Source: Bryum argenteum (lineage: Eukaryota; Streptophyta; Bryopsida; Bryales; Bryaceae). From it: DNA of 64,000 bases. The stretch lies in the NCBI GenBank assembly GCA_037043015.1, contig CM073325.1, positions 2,544,501 to 2,608,500 of the forward strand, read 5' to 3'. Positions 56,460 to 64,000 of the stretch are shown here, piece by piece; the first letter of the stretch is position 1; every line of letters begins with the position of its first letter. The notes beneath the pieces are model-generated. The model saw nothing but the letters and a program-made list of their open reading frames with translations. It did not search any database and was not told the DNA's origin. The position numbers and the translations under genes were made by a program.

Positions 56460-57856
56460 ATATATGGTCTCTGAGCTCACTAGATTAGGCTCTGTTTGCA
56501 TTCTCACCTCTCAAGAAGTTTGAGCATCAAGCATCCTAAGATTGTGTCCTCGCCCATCCGAGAATTAATGAGAACCAAATGCGTCATCCGATGTTTCATT
56601 GTCTGGTTGCTCAATTCTGCTCTATGAGCGCTGGTTGTGATAGTTCTACTCGTGTTCCTCCCGGTCAGATTGTAATACCGAATAACTTTCTTTTTGCTTT
56701 AGCTGATGAAGCATGAACAAGCTTCCACTTGCTTTCTCACTTGTAAATCTCAGTCCGTGATTGGGCTATTTATGCAGTCTCATGTGCTTTGAGCAGCCCT
56801 AGAATCAGATTAGTTTATTGATTGATCAATCTAACAGTGCTGAATTGTATTTCTAGTCGTTGTCAAGTCGGAGGGTTGAGATGTCGGCAGGCTGGAATTC
56901 TGCTGGGGATCCCCTTTATGATCGGCATTTTTCATCACATTTAAGACTAGATTCAGACAAGTAACGTCCAAATGGTACTATCCTTGATGTCCAAGGAAGT
57001 GCTCATTTCTGAAAACCATGTCAATTCTGACTTGATGCTCTTTAACATTTCGTGCCGGGAGTTGTGTTTCGAGGTTTAAGAAGACCATTTTTGTTAACAT
57101 CGTGTGACGATCAGAAGGCGATAGTATCTCCATTAACAAGGAGATCACATGCATACTTGCAAGAGTGCGAGCAGAAAACCTGGGAAGCGATTGCGAGAAA
57201 CAATGACGGAAGTCGTTGCTGAAGGAGCGGCAGCCGACAGCTTCAACGTGACCATCGTTTTCGTGTCCAAAGATGAAGCTTCGCAATCAAGAAAGAGGTT
57301 GAGGCGAACCCGTGAGTCGGATTCCGAATCAGTGGACACGGACAACGACAAGATGGTGGGGTGGTCGTGGAGTCGAGCACGCTGGGCAAGTACAGCAGGT
57401 ACTTCGCCACTTGCATGAGTGGCAGATGGGAAACCGCCACAGTTTTCCGTCTTGAGCTTCAGATCGACTGAGCCTCTCTACTACCACGACTGCTCCGCCC
57501 GGATGAAATGCCCCCTCCTGAAACCAATTCCGACCGTCAGTTACGGCATCCAACATTACAAAGTTGCCTCGCAGATTGAGTATCTCGCACTCGTGGACAT
57601 CCACTAGAAGTATCTTGCCGCCGAGCCGTGGTCGACTGCTGAGGAAGCTGAGCTCCGTCAACGTGTGCTCTGAATGAGTTGCCTTCGCACTCCGACCTGG
57701 TTTTACGCTTGCGCTTACCCGTGACGAAGAAAGCGAAAGGCGATCTCCAATCCATGATACAGAGGACGCTCAGCCGCTACTTGAAGAATGCCCTTGATGT
57801 CGACCCCAAGGAACCCGAGCTTCAGGTGAAGCCTGGAGTATATGCTGAAGCCTAAT
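56460..57856 (+). pseudogene. Third BTB/POZ copy with duplicated upstream region, broken and truncated
   Basis: 56460-57202 matches the DNA upstream of BTB gene 2 and, closer in, of BTB gene 1, so the copy arose by DNA-level duplication and not from mRNA. From ATG 57203 it reads MTEVVAEGAAADSFNVTIVF, like its siblings, to TDNDKMV. Then an insertion of a few bases at about 57355-57365 shifts the frame; further shifts and stops follow near 57468 and 57605. Sibling-like blocks continue (YFATCMSGRW, QIEYLALVDIH, LSRYLKNALD) and stop at about 57800, before the helical C-terminal half. Not expected to make a working protein. Confidence 0.85.
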
Positions 57857-58289
57857 GTAGTGAGCTCAGAGCCAATCTAGTGATTACCTGCTCAGTTGCA
57901 ACATACTAGAAAAACAAAACAAACGGATTTTGAAAACGATTGCTCCCCTCCGGCTGGCGCACTCGCTTGTAAGGATATGGTGACATCCTTCTGAAGCTCC
58001 GGTCGCAAGCGTCGATCACCTTGCGAATAGGAACCCTAAAATCGTGATGGAGACGACACAAAATATACAATTGGGATGATCATGATCTTCAAATGAAATC
58101 CAACAATTGGGATGATCATGATCAGAAATGCACTTATACAACTATACAGATCATGATCATCCCAATTGGGATCTAGTGGATACGCAAGCATATGGGGAGC
58201 GGTGACATGAGATGGTCGAAATTAGTGATTGACCTCCTCTCTTCGCTTGTCGCTTCCTTGTACAGGGTGAGTGATCTCTCCTTGCAAAA
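57857..58289. repeat. Repeated and inverted CAATTGGGATGATCATGATC motif
   Basis: CAATTGGGATGATCATGATC occurs twice directly at about 58068-58130 and once inverted at about 58151-58175 (GATCATGATCATCCCAATTG), giving alternative hairpins. No gene. Confidence 0.6.
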
Positions 58290-59150
58290 GGCTTCCGTTT
58301 GATGAGACCGGACCTTGTTTTGGACAAAATCACTTGGGTTGAGTTTCAAATCAAGTATACTTTGTGTAGTAAAATTTGCAATGAAGCATGAATTATAGTA
58401 AAGGCAGTTTTTGGTTTTCCGTGCTCAAACATTATGCATGTTTTACCATTGCAAGGCACTTATGTGAAAACAAATATAGTTTTCCATGATTTTTTTTTCA
58501 CATGATCATGATCTTCAAATGAAATCTTACAACTTCTTAGTTGAAAGATTTTTGATCCGGACGCTTTTGGTATTGATAATATTGCAATGGTGTTTCCACA
58601 ATGGAAAAAAGTGAAAAAATGGATGATTTTTGAAGAGCTATTTCTCTTTTATCCATCATTAGATTTCAACTTTATTTTCTAGAATGTATTCCATTTAGAG
58701 TCATTGTAGTAGACATTTTGACCAAATCGAAGATGTTTTGTGGATGAGGCATAGATTTGAGTGCAAAGAGTCTAATTTCGGACTATGTTCCCTCTGTAAG
58801 CTTTTTGGCAGTTCTCACTGTCACAAGATTATTATTTGAGCCAAGAAATATTCCTTTGATGAAGGTGAACAAATTTCTAATTGGACATTTTTTCATTGGA
58901 GTAGCTTTGTTGGTAAAATTTCCACTCTAAAGTAAGAAGGATGAAATTTTGTAGTTTATCTTGCATACTAAAATGTTATTATCTCACAATCTACGAGACT
59001 TTATCACTCAAATTCTGATTCACATGATCTACAACAAGTCCATTACAAGTTTGTACGCTTGAGATCTATATAGCTTATATTTACTTTCATCTATAAATTC
59101 TTTTTTGAAATTGTATTTTTTGGCTGAAATAGGTGAGGACGTCTAAGGCT
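58290..59150 (+). repeat. Long family C copy, diverged
   Basis: Matches the 40541 copy and the interior of the 36876-37490 element (AAATCAAGTATACTTTGTGTAG, GATGAAGGTGAACAA, ATTATCTCACAATCTACGA). No intact TTAA ends seen. Confidence 0.6.
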
Positions 59151-60655
59151 TTAAATTCCGAGAGGCCCCTCGATATAAATGGAGTTAGAGAGTAGAGACC
59201 CATTTTTAAAAAATAAAAAATAAAAAATAATAATCCTAGGGAGTCCAAGATAAAAGAAAAAAAATTTGATGCTTGGCCCTACTCAACAAAACTAGATTGA
59301 GTCTATCAAGGAGCCGATTTGGCATAACTTCTCTATCTAGTCTTTTTACATCCAACTAGAAGAAAAGTGAAAACATTGAGTGTTGATCTAAAAAAATTAA
59401 CTGATTTTTTTTAGAAATTTTAGTTTCAAAAATGCAATCAAAATTCCAAGTCAACTCTATTCTCAAATCTAAAACCTAGCATGCAAGTGGTAAGATAGAT
59501 GCTGCACTTGGACAACCTACTTCACTCCATTATCACTGTCTTGTTAGAACGCAATGGTTCACAATGAGAACGAAGACTTCGTCCACTCCCAAGTTACAAA
59601 ATATCACTTTGCCCTCTACTTGCATTGATATTGCCATCTTCTAGCTGAAGCCACTATTGCCATATTGATGCAATGCCATTGCATCACCATTGCTCTCTCT
59701 CTAGCCAAATTTAAATTGCGTTGCCATTGGCTCGTCATTGCATCACCATTGCCATTTGTTGCCAAATTTAAATTGTGGTCATCTTTTCTTCTTTAACCAA
59801 CTTCAAATTCTTCAAAGTGTTGATGTTGACTTACTGCTATATATACAACGTCTATGATAAGGGCTCAGACAACCGCCCAATTTCAAAATATACAATTAAA
59901 ATATTTCTAAATACTATGATTTAATATTATCATTACCCCCTAAATTTCTTTGGTGTTATTTAAAAGCTTGGAACCTTAAAACTCCGATTTTCTACTTTTC
60001 TGCACTCCCCAAGGTGTGAGTCCTTTTTTAAATTTTGTCTTCTTGAACTTCCAAGTTCCGTAAGATCTTGTACCCAAGAGTATTTTTAGTTATTTTTCCA
60101 GAAATTGACGGTTGAATATTCACCATTTGAGAGATTGTAACATGAATTCAAAGTTTGTCTCCCAAGTTTTTTTGAGAAATGTGAAGATTATTTTATGGAA
60201 GGTTGCCCTTGTAAAATTGGCAAACTTTTGACTTGGATCACTTCAGAAATTGAGCAGTGATTTAGTAACAAAAATATTTCAAAAAGAGAAAATTCAAATT
60301 ATTCCTAAGCTATATAGAGTGTAAATATATTGATCAATAGTAAAAATCTATAACATATTTATGCAAATTAGTGTGTTTAACATAGTTAATGTAGTGTACA
60401 AAATGTCACGTTACAAATTTCTAAGTGTGTAAGGGTCAAGCTGGAGTCTACCATGGCAGGTGCTTTTTCAATGCACATGCAGATTCAGCTGACTTGCAAA
60501 AGAACAACTTGCCATGATCAACTCATCTTCGGTCAGAGACTTGGACCATACATGTGAATATTAGGTTAATCAAATGCAATTGTGTTACTATTCCCTTTCT
60601 TGAATGAAACCTCTAGGTATCGATTTATTATTCAAAACCCTCAAGTACCTCAAAT
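59151..60655. other. AT-rich gene-less stretch
   Basis: Includes (AAAATA)n at about 59205-59230, inverted GCAATGG-type low-complexity at about 59620-59780, and a probable truncated T3 MITE at about 60318-60405. No gene recognised. Confidence 0.45.
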
Positions 60656-61081
60656 TTAACCCTTAAACACCAAGCAAGCTAGAGGGGCTTTTTTTCATCA
60701 GAATCTGCTCTGAAGCTCTCATTGTACTCAACTCTTGATGTCAAAATAGTCACCTTCTTATGATGCATTCAAAAAGTGAAATTTTACAATTCATATCACA
60801 ATTTGTGTGAGTGATTTTGTGCTTTGAAAGGATTGTGGTAGGTAGATTGGAGTTGTACTTAACTTTGTAGGAGGTTGAAAGCTTATCAGTGATTGGTTCA
60901 TTCATGATGCCCAAGTTCAAAAAGTGCACTATTCATGATGCCCAAGTTCAAAAAGTGCACTATTCATGATGCCCAAGTTCAAAAAGTGCACTATTCATGA
61001 TGCCCAAGTCTTCCAAAAGATGTTGAATGTGATCCAATTTTGGGCTGCCCGTTTCAGACCCCATGGGCGTTTAAGGGTTAA
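60656..61081. mobile_element. TTAA-flanked element, family B, copy 3 (426 bp)
   Basis: TTAA-CCCTTAAACACC to GGGCGTTTAAGGG-TTAA. It contains four successive units of the 31-bp repeat beginning ATTCATGATGCCCAAGT, against two and one in the other copies; this accounts for most of its extra length. Confidence 0.88.
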
Positions 61082-61328
61082 CTAAAAAGTCATCTATAAG
61101 AACATATCCAGAGTTGACCCTCCATATGAGCACTGATGAAGGTTGGTTTGGAGTCACATTGATTTCCATTCTAAACCAACCACACGCTCAATGAATGTGC
61201 ACTCAATGAGTCTTCAGGAGCCACATCGATCGAACCAGCTGACCAGCATCATTTCTACAAATCTTTTCATACATTTCAATTGATTTCCCGCATCGACATT
61301 GAATGTCGTCGATCATTCAACTCATGCG
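61082..61328. promoter_or_regulatory. Upstream region of the pectin methylesterase gene
   Basis: A 247-bp gap between the family B element and the start codon; it holds the presumed promoter and leader. No sure TATA box was identified. The element end lies close enough to be part of the promoter. Confidence 0.4.
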
Positions 61329-62872
61329 ATGGCAAATGCTGCTACTCTTGTAGCACTTGCAATGCTGTTCCAACAATGCCATGGACAGTGGTGGTTTTCC
61401 GCAACACCACCAACATCATCATCTCCAAGGTCAGCCAAATTGCTGATGTTCCAAAGGATTGATTGATTGATTCTAACTAACGCACCGAATGATTCATTTG
61501 CAGTGAGAATAGTACGAATTGGATTCCAACGATATCATCCTCTCCACCGTCGCTCGCGAGCTCCACTCTTATCGTTACGCCCTCTGTTGGCATTTGCTTC
61601 AATCCACTCATATTCTACTGCAGCGTGCAAGCCGCCATCGATGCAGTTCCAGGTACTGAATGATTGCTAGTTTTCTTATTGGGACCTGCGATCGATGTAC
61701 TGATCATTCACTTTCTGTTGTTTTGGGCAGAGAACAATACGGCGTCGGTGACTATTCAGATTCTAGCCGGCACTTACACGTGAGTACAGTTGGATTTAAC
61801 ACTGTCGCAAGTTGTTATCATGTAGGAATTAATGGTGTGATCTGCGGTATAGGGAGAAGGTGACGATTCCATCGTCGAAGCCTTTCATAACATTCCAAGG
61901 AGCAGGACGAAACACCACGATCATCACGTACAATGATACGAGCAACAGTACTGGCTCTACTTTGAAGAGCGCCACCATCACCGTGTGGGCTGCCAATTTC
62001 ACGGCTAGGAACATCACCTTCCAGGTTCAAATCGAAGTGAAATGCTATTCTCGTTTGTGATTTTGATATGGTATGTGGGTGTGTAACACGTCGAAAGTGC
62101 AGAATTCGGCACCTTATGCCATGGCAGGCGAGAGTGGAGCTCAAGCTGTAGCGATCTTAATCGGGGGAGACATGGCCGCATTTTACAGTTGCGGGTTCGT
62201 AAGCTCGCAAGACACCATCTGTGATGAAAGTGGGCGTCACTACTTCCGGGACTGCTACATCGAGGGCAACATTGACATCATTTGGGGCAACGGACAATCC
62301 CTATACGAGGTAACTACTGTCGATTCCCTCTGAAACGAAGAATCACTGGTAGATTCTAATCATCTGGTGCATCCGCAGCATTGCGAGATTCAATCCACGG
62401 CGGAGTACGGGAGTGGCTGCATCACAGCGCAGAGTCGAACCTCCAGTGAGGAGACCACGGGATTCGCATTTGTGGGAGGCTCCATTTGGGGCAGCGGCGA
62501 GAATCTGCTGGGCCGCGCTTACGGCTCCTACTCGCGTGTCGTCTTCATCGACACTTACATGGCGGATATCATCGATTCGGATGGATGGGGTGACTGGCCT
62601 GCGGCCAACATCCCAGCCAACGCGAAAAGGTACATAACTCATCACCCACTGCAACATCAATATACTGTTGAGTGATCGCCCTCGATTGATGTTTGTTGCA
62701 ACGGATGTGAGCATGCAGGCATTACTATTACGGTGAGCGTGGAAACACAGGTCCAGGTGCGAATTTGTCGAAACGAGTGAGCTGGATGAAAAACCTGAGC
62801 TCCTCGGCCGCTGCCAACTTCTCAAGCTTGAATTTCATCGACGGATACTCGTGGCTTACTTCCGAGACGTAA
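61329..62872 (+). CDS. Pectin methylesterase (pectinesterase), secreted, no PMEI pro-region
   Basis: It removes methyl groups from cell-wall homogalacturonan. Seven exons with GT-AG introns of about 70-90 bp: 61329-61429, 61504-61652, 61731-61779, 61853-62024, 62103-62309, 62379-62629, 62719-62872; 360 residues, all phases consistent. The N-terminus [19 protein letters not shown] looks like a signal peptide. Catalytic residues are present: Gln171 (GAQAVAIL), Gln193-Asp194 (SSQDT), Asp215 (EGNIDIIWG) and Arg272 (LGRAYG). Also [42 protein letters not shown] and FIDGYSWL, the type II layout of the At5g19730-like group. The usual DFIFG is DIIWG, and the strand before VQAAIDAVP ([15 protein letters not shown]) is unusual for the family. 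Many NxT/S sites suggest glycosylation. Confidence 0.92.
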
Positions 62873-64000
62873 CCATCCGCCCCCACACCCTCCGTTGGAC
62901 AGAGATGGTTGCACCGAGTGACCAGTACGGGATTTTCAATAGAAGTTAGCCTGTGGCTTCGTCTTCAATCTAAAACCAGCTTAGAGCTAGAAGCGATACA
63001 ATCTCCTGGGAGGCAGCGATCTTGTACACTGGCACGATGGGGAGGAGCTCTCCAATTATACATGGTTAGTTTGAAGATTGAAATGATAAGACCCATAATT
63101 TCAAAGATCCGCTCATATATATCATGATCGCATGAATAGCTATGATGTACACAAACTAATGATTTCAGTGTAGGGACGGTATTTTTTGGGTTGATCACAT
63201 TGTAATACGTGACACATTTTTAGCTTCTTCCTAAAAAAAAACACTGTGGAGATCTCTCTTGGGAAGTTTCATTACAGTGGACGAAGTTTCATTGCGTTGG
63301 ATAAAAGATCATTGCATTGGATGAATTTCATTACAATATGCAAGTCTCAGTGAAGCATCTTCTTTACATGACAAATGAAACATGCCATAATTACACTTGT
63401 ACGCCACGTGTGCTGAATTCCACTATTGTAAGGGCCACGAGTGGAAATTCGATGACGTGGCCTTTGCTCATTAGCTCAAAGCAATGTTTGCTTTCAGCCA
63501 ATGTAATTCAGAACCGTAATGCACACCTTTGTATCGATCAGCACTTAGTGGCACAATATGGAAGCAGATTTGCACTCGATTGACACTTAAATTGAGGCTT
63601 AACATCTCAATCTCCACTCATGGCCTATTATGAACAATAATGTTCATCTAGTCTACCATCACGCTGTAATATTGTCTCATTGCTCCCCCAACTTGACCAT
63701 GTCAATTACACACTGTAATGGGAGACTTGATGAACATTATGTAGTTCATATTGTAGTAGTTTGAAGGTTTCTTTGGAAACCTATTTTGTTCATCCACAAA
63801 TCTCGTTGGTTTGCAGATAATTCTTTGGTGATATCTATCTATTTAACTTGCGTACAACTTCACCTGCCAAACCTTGCAATAACCATGTCTCATGAAGCAA
63901 GCTTATTTTATTTTTTTTATTTTTTTTATTTTAAAAAAAAATTGGTTTTATTGATTGAAAATTGCATTTGTACCATAGCGGTCAATCTGTCAAGCAAGTG
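62873..64000. other. 3' flank of the pectin methylesterase gene
   Basis: No gene recognised. An 88-codon open stretch at 63317-63583 has no known domain. A T-rich then A-rich run at about 63900-63945, followed by TTGGTTTTATTGATTGAAAA, looks like a retroelement tail running off the window. Confidence 0.4.

Noticed and set aside
60905-61020. CRISPR-like regular repeat
   Set aside because: Head-to-tail 31-bp repeat with no spacers, inside a transposable element in plant DNA.
1-64000. LTR retrotransposon, retrovirus-like or other capsid-bearing element
   Set aside because: No gag, protease, integrase or LTR pair seen; the only RT belongs to the LINE.

Overview
The window looks like nuclear DNA from a land plant that still makes swimming sperm, that is, a bryophyte-grade or other seed-free plant. 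Three things point that way. The host genes are plant types with short GT-AG introns (6-phosphogluconate dehydrogenase, an R2R3-MYB of the MYB52/56/117 class, a pectin methylesterase, a trichome-birefringence-like protein). One multi-exon gene reads as the ciliary/centriolar-satellite protein CCDC13, a family expected only where cilia or flagella are built. Coding DNA is fairly GC-rich while the DNA between genes is very AT-rich. I cannot name the species.

Layout. 1-3.0 kb: cytosolic 6PGDH, plus strand, one intron. 3.6-7.4 kb: the CCDC13-like gene, minus strand, at least 13 exons, tail to tail with 6PGDH. 9.85-11.2 kb: intronless BTB/POZ gene 1. 12.5-13.1 kb: a 619-bp DNA transposon copy (family T1). 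15.1-15.8 kb: dispersed repeats, a 60-bp tandem repeat and a tRNA-like sequence. About 15.9-27.06 kb: a very long, decayed LINE on the minus strand, itself split by a second T1 copy. It is inserted in the coding sequence of a trichome-birefringence-like gene, whose 5' part survives at 27.06-27.68 kb. 29.07-30.4 kb: BTB/POZ gene 2. 31-43 kb: AT-rich DNA packed with small elements, many bounded by TTAA and CCCYTAAA ends. 44.1-45.1 kb: the MYB gene. 45.6-56 kb: more small repeats and no recognisable gene. 56.5-57.9 kb: a broken third BTB copy with its duplicated upstream region. 60.7-61.1 kb: another TTAA element. 61.3-62.9 kb: the pectin methylesterase, plus strand, seven exons.

The most interesting object is the LINE. 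Reading its minus strand I find an ORF1 with an RRM-like part; an ORF2 start codon overlapping the ORF1 stop; a 2A-like ribosome-skipping motif (GDIESNPGP); an apurinic-type endonuclease; reverse transcriptase; a region resembling phage-type adenine methyltransferases; RNase H; a CCHC finger; and a C-terminal restriction-like endonuclease. APE, RNase H and REL in one element is the layout of the rare Dualen/RandI clade known from green algae. The 2A motif and the methyltransferase-like part make this copy unusual. It carries several frame breaks plus the T1 insertion and is a dead copy.

The second theme is small DNA elements: two T1 copies with 4-bp target duplications, several families using TTAA targets (one with an empty sister site in the window, one nested, two abutting on a shared TTAA), a TA-flanked family with near-perfect 27-bp inverted ends, and foldback elements. 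No retrovirus-like, LTR or capsid-bearing element was recognised, and no CRISPR, rRNA or intact tRNA gene.
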